A stretch of 64,000 nt of DNA, taken from NCBI GenBank assembly GCA_002708825.1, contig PAPF01000013.1, forward strand, positions 277,350 through 341,349, given 5' to 3'. The translations under genes and the position numbers were made by a program. This stretch comes from Phyllobacteriaceae bacterium (lineage in GTDB: Bacteria > Pseudomonadota > Alphaproteobacteria > Rhizobiales > Rhizobiaceae). The notes beneath the pieces were generated by a model, which was not told the DNA's origin, ran no database searches, and worked only from the letters and a program-made list of their open reading frames with translations. Shown piece after piece: positions 17,692 to 25,419 of this stretch (the stretch's first letter is position 1; each line of letters opens with the position of its first letter).

Positions 17692-19278
17692 TCACGTGAA
17701 GGCGTCGGGCATGGATTCCTTCTTCCTCGCGACGAAATCCGTCAGACCGTCCAGGATGCCCGGATCGACATACGGCGCCTCGTAGGCATCGAGCCACTTC
17801 CCGGCCAGTTCGTTGGCACGCTGATGGGCAGGCTTCTGGCCCTCCGCCTGCCATTGCTCGAAGGAATTGTTGTCGGCGATGGAAGACCGGTAGAAGGCTT
17901 CCTGGAAATTGGCCTGGGTATGGGCACAGCCGAGGTAGTGCTGGCCGGGACCGACTTCGCGGATGGCATCCATTGCCTGACCGTTTTCCGACAGGTCCAC
18001 CCCCTCGGAAAGCCGCTGCATCATGCCAAGCTGGTCGATATCCATCATGAACTTCTCGTAGGACGAGACCAGCCCGCCCTCCAGCCACCCGGCGGCGTGA
18101 AGCACGAAATTCGTCCCCGCCAGCAGGGTGGAGTTGAGCGTGTTTGCGCTTTCATAGGCGGCCTGCGCATCGGCCACCTTGGAAGCGGTCAGCGATCCGC
18201 CGGTGCGGAACGGCAGGCCGAGGCGCCGCGCAAGCTGCGCCGCGCCGTAGGAGACCAGCGAGGGCTCCGGAGTGCCGAAGGTCGGCGCGCCCGACTGCAT
18301 GGAAATGGACGACGCAAAGGTGCCGAAAAGCACCGGCGCGCCGGGCCGCACAAGCTGCGTGAACGCCGCGCCTGCCAGCACTTCCGCCAGCACCTGCGTC
18401 AGCGTTCCGGCCACCGTCACGGGGCTCATCGCACCGGCAAGGATGAAGGGCGTGACGATGCAGGCCTGGTTGTTGCGGGCATAGACCTTGGCCGCGCCCA
18501 CCATCGTGTCGTCAAACACCATCGGCGAGTTGGCATTGATCAGGTTGATGACGACCGTGTTGTTCTCGACGAAATCCGCCCCGAACAGGATCTTGCACAT
18601 GTCGAAGGTGTCCTGCGCCCGCTCCGGTGCCGTCACCGACCCCATGAAGGGTTTGTCGGACAGGGTCATGTGCGCCATGATCATGTCGAGATGACGCTTG
18701 TTGACCGGCACGTCCACCGGCTCGCAGACCGTGCCGCCGGAATGGTGCATCGAAGGCGCCATGTAGGCGAGCTTCACGAAGTTGCGGAAGTCCTCGATGG
18801 TCGCATAGCGGCGGTTGCCGTCCAGGTCGCGCACGAAGGGCGGGCCGTAGACAGGGGCGAAAACGGTTGCATCGCCGCCGATCTGCACGGACTTAGCGGG
18901 ATTGCGCGCATGCTGGGTGAAGCTGGAAGGCGCACTCTTGAGCAGTTCCCGGCAAAGCCCCCTTGGGAAACGCACGCGCTCGCCCTTCACATCGGCCCCG
19001 GCATCGCGCCACATCTGCAGCGCTTCGGCGTCGTCGCGGAACTCGATGCCGATTTCTTCCAGGATCGTGTCGGCATTGGCCTCGATCAGCGACAGGCCTT
19101 CCTCCCCCAGGACCTCGTAGACCGGGATCTTGCGGGTGATGTAGGTCAGTGACAGGCCGGGCCCGCCGCCCGAACGTGCCGCGCGGCGCGCCGCCGCACC
19201 GGACCTCTCCCCCCTGCCGCGGCGTTCACGCGGGGCGCTGGAAGCGCTGGCCGTCACCTGTTCGGTATCCTCGGTCAT
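17692..19278 (-). CDS. MttB-family corrinoid-dependent methyltransferase, non-pyrrolysine
   Basis: 528 residues from the ATG at 19278. The body matches the trimethylamine/glycine betaine methyltransferase family (ILEEIGIEFRDDAEALQMWRDAGADV; NVNSPMVFD-like 'NANSPMVFDDTMVGAA'; HMHSGGT-like 'MHHSGGTVCEP'). There is no in-frame amber codon, so it is an MtgB-like member without pyrrolysine, whose likely substrates are quaternary amines (glycine betaine, proline betaine, carnitine) rather than trimethylamine. It would move a methyl group to the corrinoid protein encoded divergently at 19628. Residues 17-35 hold eight arginines in an Arg/Gly/Ala-rich tail before the catalytic barrel. The substrate is inferred and could be another methylated amine. 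Confidence 0.85.
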   Translation of the reverse strand: MTEDTEQVTASASSAPRERRGRGERSGAAARRAARSGGGPGLSLTYITRKIPVYEVLGEEGLSLIEANADTILEEIGIEFRDDAEALQMWRDAGADVKGERVRFPRGLCRELLKSAPSSFTQHARNPAKSVQIGGDATVFAPVYGPPFVRDLDGNRRYATIEDFRNFVKLAYMAPSMHHSGGTVCEPVDVPVNKRHLDMIMAHMTLSDKPFMGSVTAPERAQDTFDMCKILFGADFVENNTVVINLINANSPMVFDDTMVGAAKVYARNNQACIVTPFILAGAMSPVTVAGTLTQVLAEVLAGAAFTQLVRPGAPVLFGTFASSISMQSGAPTFGTPEPSLVSYGAAQLARRLGLPFRTGGSLTASKVADAQAAYESANTLNSTLLAGTNFVLHAAGWLEGGLVSSYEKFMMDIDQLGMMQRLSEGVDLSENGQAMDAIREVGPGQHYLGCAHTQANFQEAFYRSSIADNNSFEQWQAEGQKPAHQRANELAGKWLDAYEAPYVDPGILDGLTDFVARKKESMPDAFT

Positions 19279-19627
19279 TCTGTCACCGTTTCTCAGAAAT
19301 CCTTGCCCGCCTCGGGCATCGTCATCCAAGTCTACGGTCGGCTCCGGGGTCGCGCCTGCCCCAGCCGCGTCAAGGAATTGGCTACCGGCGACACGCTGCA
19401 TGGAACGCCTGGCAGGACGACTTTGCCGCTCATGCGGCGCGGTCCGCCCCAAACACGCCCTTGCCAGCCCGTCCGATGCGCTATATCCGACGGAATTGAG
19501 GATCCCGGTCGCAATTTGCATCCGGGGGCGTCGCAAATTGTGCAGCCCTTGCGGCCGGTTGGCCTGATATTCGCGCAAAGATGCGGTGTGCAAACACCGG
19601 GCGCATGTTTTTGAGAGGAATTGAACC
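19279..19627. other. Divergent promoter region, MttB-family gene / corrinoid protein
   Basis: 349 bases between two divergent starts. It contains the inverted repeat at 19512-19540 and no convincing small gene. I looked for the conserved cobalamin-riboswitch pieces on both strands and did not find them. The purine-rich GAGAGGAATTG just before 19628 is the corrinoid gene's ribosome-binding site. Confidence 0.6.
19512..19540. promoter_or_regulatory. Inverted repeat CAATTTGC...GCAAATTG in the MttB/corrinoid promoter
   Basis: CAATTTGC (19512-19519) and GCAAATTG (19533-19540) are perfect 8-bp complements 13 bases apart, 88 bases before the corrinoid-protein start. The same octamer occurs upstream of the TAXI operon (9892-9899) and in the 6.3 kb palindrome. 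It is a candidate operator for an unidentified regulator. Confidence 0.5.
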
Positions 19628-20329
19628 ATGGCTGGCGACGACGAGATCATCCTGTCGGAACTCGATGACGAGGAACTCGTCCAGCAGATGATGGACGACC
19701 TCTATGACGGCCTCAAGGAAGAGATCGAGGAAGGCACGCGCATCCTCCTCGACCGCGGCTGGGCGCCCTATGACGTGCTGACCAAGGCCCTGGTCGAAGG
19801 CATGCGCATCGTCGGCGAGGATTTCCGTGACGGCATCCTGTTCGTGCCCGAGGTCCTGCTGTCGGCCAATGCCATGAAGGCCGGCATGACCATCCTGCGG
19901 CCGCTGCTCGTCGAGACAGGCGCGCCGAAGCTGGGCACCATGGTCATCGGCACGGTGAAGGGCGACATCCACGACATCGGCAAGAACCTGGTCGGCATGA
20001 TGATGGAAGGCGCCGGTTTCGACGTCATCGACATCGGCATCAACAATCCGGTCGAGAACTATCTCGAGGCCATCGAGAAGCACAATCCCGATATCGTGGG
20101 CATGTCGGCCCTGCTGACCACCACCATGCCCTACATGAAGGTCGTCATCGACACGATGAAGGAAAAGGGCATCCGCGACGACTATGTCGTTCTCGTCGGC
20201 GGCGCGCCGCTCAACGAGGAATTCGGCAAGGCCGTCGGTGCCGATGCCTATTGCCGTGACGCCGCCGTTGCGGTTGAAACGGCAAAGGATTTCATGAGGC
20301 GCAAGCACAACCAGGCGGCTGCCGGCTGA
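19628..20329 (+). CDS. Corrinoid (B12-binding) methyl carrier protein, MtbC/MttC-like
   Basis: 233 residues. An N-terminal four-helix cap (about 15-100) is followed by a Rossmann B12-binding domain with the motif GDIHDIGKN, in which His115 is the lower cobalt ligand, and the supporting 'VGMSALLTTTMPYMK' and 'VVLVGGAPLNEEFG' segments. It shuttles methyl groups between the MttB-family enzyme, the folate methyltransferase at 24455 and possibly the homocysteine methyltransferase at 8809. The first 36 residues contain 15 Asp/Glu and one Lys, opposite in charge to the Arg-rich tails of its presumed partners. Start chosen at the ATG with GAGAGG upstream. Confidence 0.92.
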   Translation: MAGDDEIILSELDDEELVQQMMDDLYDGLKEEIEEGTRILLDRGWAPYDVLTKALVEGMRIVGEDFRDGILFVPEVLLSANAMKAGMTILRPLLVETGAPKLGTMVIGTVKGDIHDIGKNLVGMMMEGAGFDVIDIGINNPVENYLEAIEKHNPDIVGMSALLTTTMPYMKVVIDTMKEKGIRDDYVVLVGGAPLNEEFGKAVGADAYCRDAAVAVETAKDFMRRKHNQAAAG

Positions 20330-20390
20330 ACCGTTCGCCGGAACGAAGCCTTCAGGTTCATGTGCCTGGCCTTCAAGGGAGGTTCATGCC

Positions 20391-20975
20391 ATGAAACGCC
20401 CCGTTCTTGTCCTCGCCCTGGTCGCGGCCCTGTCCTGTGCGGCGGGACCGGCCACGGCAACCGGCGAAATCGTCTCGCTCATCACGCAGGACGACCGCCA
20501 GCGCCTTGCCAACTTCGAGGAGACCCGTGCCGGCGCGATAGCCGTCGCCCGCGCGCAGGGTGCGCCAGGCGACATAGCGGAACTCAACGAGATCCTCGGC
20601 GGCGAACCGGTCGCCATTTCCGGCCACGACCTGACGGGCAACTGGCAATGCCGCGTCACCAAGCTGGATGGACCGGTCGAACTTGTCATCTATTCATGGT
20701 TCCGGTGCCGCATCTCCGATGACGGCTCCGGCTGGCGGCTTGAAAAGCTGACCGGGTCGCAACGCGTGACCGGCCGGTTCTTCGATGATGGTGAAAAGCG
20801 CATGATCTTCCTCGGCGCGGGCCATTATTCCTACGAGGAGCCCCTGTCCTATCCACAGAACAGCGAACGCGACGAGGTCGCCTATGCCTTCCTGCTCGAT
20901 GACGGGCGGTTGCGGCTGGAATTCCCTGCCCCGCACCTGGAATCGCGCTTCGACATCCTGGAACTGAAACGGTGA
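20391..20975 (+). CDS. DUF4893-type secreted protein
   Basis: 194 residues from the ATG at 20391 with AGGGAGG upstream. A signal peptide (MKRPVLVLALVAALSCAAGPATA) is followed by 'LITQDDRQRLANFEETRAGAI' and 'ISGHDLTGNWQCRVTKLDG', features I associate with the DUF4893 family of unknown function. Its stop overlaps the GTG start of the DUF1638 gene (GTGA), implying coupled translation, so it is probably a real part of this operon rather than a bystander. Periplasmic location is predicted; biochemical role unknown. Confidence 0.75.
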   Translation: MKRPVLVLALVAALSCAAGPATATGEIVSLITQDDRQRLANFEETRAGAIAVARAQGAPGDIAELNEILGGEPVAISGHDLTGNWQCRVTKLDGPVELVIYSWFRCRISDDGSGWRLEKLTGSQRVTGRFFDDGEKRMIFLGAGHYSYEEPLSYPQNSERDEVAYAFLLDDGRLRLEFPAPHLESRFDILELKR

Positions 20976-21592
20976 GCCTGGCGAAACCGGCGACAAGCGT
21001 AGAGCCTGTTCGCGTGATCGCATGCGGCGCGATCGCGCGCGAAATCGTTGCGGTATGCGAGGCCAACGGGCTCGACCATGTCGACCTGACCTGTCTGCCC
21101 GCCATCTGGCACAACACGCCGGGCCGGATTGCCCCGGCCATGCGCGAGAAGATCGCGCAAGCCCGCGCGGAAGGCGTCACGCGCATTTTCATCGGCTATG
21201 CCGAGTGCGGGACCCGGGGCGAGATCGACCGCATCTGCCGCGAGGAAGGTCTGGAGCGGATCGAGGGACCGCATTGCTATGCCTTCTATACCGGCACGGA
21301 GAAATTCCTGCGCGAAAGCGGCGACGAGGTGACTACCTTCTATCTGACCGACCTGATCGCGCGCCAGTTCGAGGCCTTCATTGTCGAACCGCTGAAACTC
21401 GACCGGCACCCCGAACTGATCGCCATGATGTTCGGCAACTATACCAAACTGGTCTATCTCGCCCAGAGCGACGATCCCGCCCTCGACGCGAAGGCGCGCC
21501 GGGCTGCAAGCTTCCTGGGTCTGGACTATGAACGCCGCTTCACCGGCTATGGCGACCTCACCGATGCACTGCTGAATGCCGCCTCGACCTGA
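20972..21592 (+). CDS. DUF1638 family protein
   Basis: 206 residues starting at a GTG that overlaps the previous stop. The sequence has conserved-looking potential metal ligands: Cys18, Cys41, His47 (TCLPAIWHNTPGRI) and Cys79 (GYAECGTRGE), then 'GPHCYAFYTG'. DUF1638 proteins are repeatedly found beside corrinoid methyltransferases in methanogens and alphaproteobacteria, but I know of no established function. Candidates are an accessory for corrinoid loading or metal delivery. The gene-neighbour link is strong; the function is not. Confidence 0.8.
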   Translation: MSLAKPATSVEPVRVIACGAIAREIVAVCEANGLDHVDLTCLPAIWHNTPGRIAPAMREKIAQARAEGVTRIFIGYAECGTRGEIDRICREEGLERIEGPHCYAFYTGTEKFLRESGDEVTTFYLTDLIARQFEAFIVEPLKLDRHPELIAMMFGNYTKLVYLAQSDDPALDAKARRAASFLGLDYERRFTGYGDLTDALLNAAST

Positions 21593-21656
21593 CTTGTGGT
21601 TTTCACAATCCGGACCTAAATGACGAGTCCCCTGCCGCATTGGCAGCCGGGCTGAG

Positions 21657-22310
21657 ATGAACCGGTACAGCATGAGCAACACGTTGCCTGCGGAGCAACC
21701 GCCCCACGATCCGCCACGCCGGCTGTCGACCGTATTGCGCGAACTCGCGGCTTCAACCGAAGGCCCGGTTTCGGTCGAAGCGATCCGCGATGCGCTCGGC
21801 GACCGGTCCTTCGCGGCCATGCTCATTGTGTTCGGTGCCGTCAACCTCCTGCCGCTGCCACCGGGCACTTCGGTCATCCTCGGCATTCCGCTGGCCATCG
21901 TTTCCGCGCAGATGATCCTTGCCCGCCAGACTGTCTGGCTGCCCCGTTTCGTCCTGTCCAAGAGCCTGAAGCGCGACCGGATCGATTATGCCATCAACAA
22001 GCTGATCCCCGGACTGGAGCGTCTGGAACGCTTCATCAAGCCGAGATACTGGCCGCTTTCGCGCGGCCAGGCCGACAGGACGCTCGGTCTTGCGATTTTT
22101 GTCCTGGCCGTGGCGGTCATCATACCCATTCCGTTTGGCAACTGGCTGCCCGCATTTGCCGCCACATTGCTTTCCCTGGCGCTTTCGGAGCGCGACGGCG
22201 TCCTGCTCGGCGTCGGCGCCGCGATCGGCATGGTATCACTCGCCGTGATCGTGGCGGTGATCGGGGCAGCCGGCGCCGCTGCCGGTTTCGTTGCCGGTAT
22301 GATGGGCTGA
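21657..22310 (+). CDS. exoD: ExoD-family membrane protein
   Basis: 217 residues, standard for ExoD (exopolysaccharide synthesis) proteins. After a short cytosolic N-terminus it has the family pattern 'LIVFGAVNLLPLPPGTSVILGIPLAIVSAQ' and several membrane helices (e.g. GLAIFVLAVAVIIPIPFGNWLPAF). Start at 21657 or 21672. ExoD affects exopolysaccharide production and alkali tolerance in rhizobia. Its position inside the one-carbon island, on the same strand with 64 and 108 base gaps, is unusual; cotranscription is possible but not shown. Confidence 0.8.
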   Translation: MNRYSMSNTLPAEQPPHDPPRRLSTVLRELAASTEGPVSVEAIRDALGDRSFAAMLIVFGAVNLLPLPPGTSVILGIPLAIVSAQMILARQTVWLPRFVLSKSLKRDRIDYAINKLIPGLERLERFIKPRYWPLSRGQADRTLGLAIFVLAVAVIIPIPFGNWLPAFAATLLSLALSERDGVLLGVGAAIGMVSLAVIVAVIGAAGAAAGFVAGMMG

Positions 22311-22418
22311 CAGCCTTAATTCGAACCTGTCGCTTTTGAAATTTCCGGCGTCGCGCCGCAACCAGCGGCCAGGCGCCGGCTCCGCAATTCTCGACCCCCA
22401 AGGAAAGGTAACCGGAAC

Positions 22419-22721
22419 ATGGCCGATCTCGTCATCGTCTACTGGCGCGACATCCCCGCCCAGGTGATCGTGAAACAGGGGCGCAAGAGCGCCAAGCGCG
22501 AACTGTCCCAGCGCTTCGCCGAGGCCATAGACATGGCCGCCATGCGCTCCGGCGCGGCCGATACCGATGCCTATCTGGAAGAGTGGCGGCGGGCAGCACC
22601 CGTCGCCGTGGGAGACGATCTGGAGGCCGAAGCCGACAAGGCGGCCGCCGAACTGGAAGTGGCATGGCCGAGGGACCGTCTCGTCGCCCTTGTCCAAACG
22701 GGAGGACGCGATGGCGCCTGA
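22419..22721 (+). CDS. Small 'virulence factor'-domain protein
   Basis: 100 residues beginning 'MADLVIVYWRDIPAQVIVKQGRKSAKRELS' (in part), which I recognise as the short conserved alphaproteobacterial family annotated as virulence factor (PF13769). The name is historical; its constant neighbours are methylenetetrahydrofolate-reductase-like genes. It overlaps the next gene by 11 bases, so the two products are likely made in step and may bind each other. AAGGAAAGG provides the ribosome-binding site. Confidence 0.7.
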   Translation: MADLVIVYWRDIPAQVIVKQGRKSAKRELSQRFAEAIDMAAMRSGAADTDAYLEEWRRAAPVAVGDDLEAEADKAAAELEVAWPRDRLVALVQTGGRDGA

Positions 22722-23289
22722 ACCTGCGGCGAAAGCCGTCACTGGAAGCAAGAAGGCCGCCAAGGGTGCGGCCTCGGCCTATGTCCCCTCCGGCGTGTCA
22801 CCGGTTTCGCGGGCGCGCAAGGCCTACACGATCCGCCTTTGGTCGGTGCGCCATGCCCGTTTCCTGGAATGGGTCTATGCACGTTTCTCGGGCCTGTTCC
22901 TGGCGCTCCACCCGTTCTGGAAGGCTGTCGGCTACCGGCGTGCCGAACCGCCGGTGAAATTCGTCGAGAAGCGCGTCAAGGGTCTCCTCTTCGATTGCCG
23001 CATGTGCGGCCAGTGCATCCTCTCCTCCACCGGCATGTCATGCCCGATGAACTGCCCGAAACAATTGCGCAACGGCCCCTGCGGCGGCGTGCGGGCGAAT
23101 GGCAATTGCGAGGTCGAGCCCGACATGCCCTGTGTCTGGGTGCAGGCATGGAAGGGAACCGGGACCATGCGTGAAGGCCGCGCCAACATCATGAACGTCC
23201 AGAAGCCGGTCGACCAGAGCCTGCGCGAGACCTCCGCCTGGCTTCGCGTCACGGCCAATGCCGCCGCCGCCAGGGAGAACGCGCAATGA
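22711..23289 (+). CDS. MetV-like methylenetetrahydrofolate reductase partner (MTHFR C-terminal domain family)
   Basis: 192 residues from the ATG at 22711, with GGAGG upstream and inside the end of the previous gene. The core is a cysteine cluster, CRMCGQC (Cys96, 99, 102), then Cys111, Cys115 and Cys124 in 'SCPMNCPKQLRNGPCGG', as in the MetV subunit of acetogen methylenetetrahydrofolate reductase and the MTHFR_C family; it may hold an Fe-S cluster or zinc. An N-terminal Lys/Ala-rich segment precedes it. It overlaps the MetF-like gene by 4 bases (ATGA), so a MetVF-type complex is likely. Confidence 0.8.
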   Translation: MAPEPAAKAVTGSKKAAKGAASAYVPSGVSPVSRARKAYTIRLWSVRHARFLEWVYARFSGLFLALHPFWKAVGYRRAEPPVKFVEKRVKGLLFDCRMCGQCILSSTGMSCPMNCPKQLRNGPCGGVRANGNCEVEPDMPCVWVQAWKGTGTMREGRANIMNVQKPVDQSLRETSAWLRVTANAAAARENAQ

Positions 23290-24380
23290 TGACGTCTCCC
23301 GACACCAATCCGCTGGATCCGTCCGCCCCGCTCGACCCGCTGCCCGGACACGTGTCGCGCGGCCGTCTCGAACGCGTGCTTCGCCGCGGCGAATTCGCCG
23401 TGACCGCCGAACTGAACCCGCCCGACAGCGCCGATCCGCAGGAAGTCTACGAGCGCGCCGCCATCTTCGATGGCTGGGTGGACGGCATCAATGCCGTGGA
23501 CGCTTCCGGTGCGAACTGCCACATGTCGTCGGTCGGCATTTGCGCCCTGCTCACCCGCATGGGCTATGCCCCGATCATGCAGATCGCCTGCCGCGACAAG
23601 AACCGCATCGCCATCCAGGGCGACGTGCTGGGTGCCGCCGCCATGGGCGTGGCCAACATGCTGTGCCTGACCGGAGACGGTGTGCAGGCCGGCGACCAGC
23701 CCGGCGCCAAGCCGGTCTTCGACCTCGATTGCATGTCGCTCCTGGAAACGGTGCGCACCATGCGTGACGAGCAGCGCTTCCTGTCCGGCCGGCCGATCAC
23801 CTCGCCGCCCCATGTGTTTCTCGGCGCCGCGATCAACCCTTTTGCCCCGCCCTACGATTTCCGCCCGCACCGTCTCGCCAAGAAGATCGCCGCAGGCGCC
23901 CAGTTCGTGCAGAGCCAGTATTGCTATGACGTGCCGATGCTGCGCGAATACATGAAGCGCGTCGTCGACATGGGCCTGCACGAAAAGTGCTTCATCCTCG
24001 TTGGCGTCGGCCCGCTGGCCTCGGCGAAGACCGCCAAGTGGATGCGCTCCAACGTTCCCGGCGTCCATATCCCGGATGCCGTCATCAAGCGGCTGGAAGG
24101 TGCGGAGAAACAGAAGCGCGAGGGAAAGCGCCTGTGCATCGACATCATGAACGAGGTCAAGGAAATCGAGGGTGTGTCCGGGGTCCATGTCATGGCCTAC
24201 CGGCAGGAGGAATTCGTCGCCGAGATCGTGCATGAATCCGGCGTGCTGAAAGGCCGCAAGCCCTGGCAGCGCGAGAGCCGTCCCGACGATGCCGTCATCG
24301 CCGAACGCCTCGAGGAAATCATGGCGCAGGAAGCCGAACGGCCCGCCGCCATCGTTGCCGACATTGTGGACAATAACTGA
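23286..24380 (+). CDS. metF: Methylenetetrahydrofolate reductase (MetF-like)
   Basis: 364 residues. The flavin TIM barrel shows 'FAVTAELNPPDSADPQEVYERA', 'IMQIACRDKNRIAIQGDVLGAAAMG', 'LCLTGDGV' and 'GAAINPF', all typical of MetF. It interconverts methylene- and methyl-tetrahydrofolate; with the MetV-like partner and in the context of methyl-folate made from the corrinoid protein, it could run in the oxidative direction as well as supply methyl groups for methionine. It has an unusual N-terminal extension of ~25 residues and follows the MetV-like gene with an ATGA overlap. Confidence 0.85.
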   Translation: MMTSPDTNPLDPSAPLDPLPGHVSRGRLERVLRRGEFAVTAELNPPDSADPQEVYERAAIFDGWVDGINAVDASGANCHMSSVGICALLTRMGYAPIMQIACRDKNRIAIQGDVLGAAAMGVANMLCLTGDGVQAGDQPGAKPVFDLDCMSLLETVRTMRDEQRFLSGRPITSPPHVFLGAAINPFAPPYDFRPHRLAKKIAAGAQFVQSQYCYDVPMLREYMKRVVDMGLHEKCFILVGVGPLASAKTAKWMRSNVPGVHIPDAVIKRLEGAEKQKREGKRLCIDIMNEVKEIEGVSGVHVMAYRQEEFVAEIVHESGVLKGRKPWQRESRPDDAVIAERLEEIMAQEAERPAAIVADIVDNN

Positions 24381-24419
24381 GAACGGCTCCGATCAGGGGC
24401 TTGAAGCAAATGAGATAAC

Positions 24420-24441
24420 GATATAAAGAAGTCTTTATATC
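24420..24441. promoter_or_regulatory. SahR-like palindromic operator, copy 2
   Basis: Arms GATATAAAGA (24420-24429) and TCTTTATATC (24432-24441) are perfect 10-bp inverted repeats around AG, 13 bases before the start of the folate/corrinoid methyltransferase and overlapping its leader. It shares the 16-bp core with the site at 8756-8773. Binding here would block transcription or translation initiation of 24455-27450. Confidence 0.75.
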
Positions 24442-24454
24442 AAAGGAGACAGGC

Positions 24455-25411
24455 ATGACCCGCACCATCGTGGCTTCCGCGACCCGAGAGGTCGTCATCG
24501 GCTTCGACCAGCCGTTCTGCGTCATCGGCGAACGCATCAATCCGACCGGGCGCAAGAAACTGGCTGCCGAAATGGTGGAAGGCAATTTCGAGACGGTGAA
24601 GAAGGACGCGCTCGAACAGGTCGCGGCCGGCGCAACGATGCTCGACGTCAATGCCGGCGTCACGGCGGTCGATCCCAACGCCACGGAGCCTGCCCTTCTC
24701 GTGCAGACGCTTGAAATCGTGCAGGGCCTCGTCGATGTGCCCCTGTCGATCGATTCGTCGGTTTCCGCGGCCATCGAAGCAGCCTTGAAGGTGGCCAAGG
24801 GCCGTCCCCTGGTCAATTCGGTGACCGGTGAGGAGGAGAAGCTGGAGGCCATCCTGCCCCTCTGCAAGAAATACGATGTTCCGGTGGTCGCCATCTCCAA
24901 CGACGAAACCGGCATCTCGCAGGACCCGGACGTCCGCTTCGCCGTGGCGAAGAAAATCGTCGAGCGCGCCGCCGATTACGGCATTCCCGCCCATGACATT
25001 GTCGTCGACCCCCTCGTCATGCCGATCGGCGCCATGGGCACCGCAGGCAAGCAGGTCTTCGCCCTGCTGCGCCGCCTGCGTGACGAACTGAAGGTCAACA
25101 CCACCTGCGGCCTGTCGAATATCTCCTTCGGCCTGCCGCACCGCCACGGCATCAATGCCGGCTTCATTCCCATGGTCATCGGCGCCGGCATGACGTCGGC
25201 CATCATGAACCCGTGCCGCCCGCAGGAAATGGAAATGGTCCGCGCGGCCAACGTGCTCAATGGCACAGATCCCGACTGCATGAACTGGATCCGCACCTAC
25301 AAGGACTACAAGCCCCATGCCGGCGGTGCACCTTCGCCGGCACCCGCCGCCCCTGCCGCTGCCGCCGGGGGCCGCCGTGGCGGCCGCGCGGCACGCCGCG
25401 CCCAGGCCTGA
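24455..25411 (+). CDS. Methyltetrahydrofolate:corrinoid protein methyltransferase (pterin-binding)
   Basis: 318 residues with AAGGAG upstream. It is a dihydropteroate-synthase-like TIM barrel: 'CVIGERINPTGRKKLAAEM', 'GATMLDVNAGV', 'PLSIDSSVSAAIEAAL', 'LVNSVTGEEEKL' and 'TTCGLSNISFGLPHR' match AcsE/MtgA/MtvA-type enzymes. It moves methyl groups between tetrahydrofolate and the cob(I)alamin of the corrinoid protein, equivalent to the folate module of MetH. A Pro/Ala linker (~290-304) leads to an Arg/Gly tail with five arginines (307-315). It sits under a SahR-like operator and is followed after 8 bases by the reactivase gene. Confidence 0.9.
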   Translation: MTRTIVASATREVVIGFDQPFCVIGERINPTGRKKLAAEMVEGNFETVKKDALEQVAAGATMLDVNAGVTAVDPNATEPALLVQTLEIVQGLVDVPLSIDSSVSAAIEAALKVAKGRPLVNSVTGEEEKLEAILPLCKKYDVPVVAISNDETGISQDPDVRFAVAKKIVERAADYGIPAHDIVVDPLVMPIGAMGTAGKQVFALLRRLRDELKVNTTCGLSNISFGLPHRHGINAGFIPMVIGAGMTSAIMNPCRPQEMEMVRAANVLNGTDPDCMNWIRTYKDYKPHAGGAPSPAPAAPAAAAGGRRGGRAARRAQA

Positions 25412-25419
25412 GCGCAAGC

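Noticed and set aside
17692-19278. Possible pyrrolysine (in-frame amber) codon in the MttB-family gene.
   Set aside because: The frame is open over the full family length with no internal TAG, so it is a non-pyrrolysine member.
19279-19627. Cobalamin riboswitch before the corrinoid or MttB gene.
   Set aside because: The conserved B12-box elements were not found on either strand; only the GCAAATTG inverted repeat stands out.
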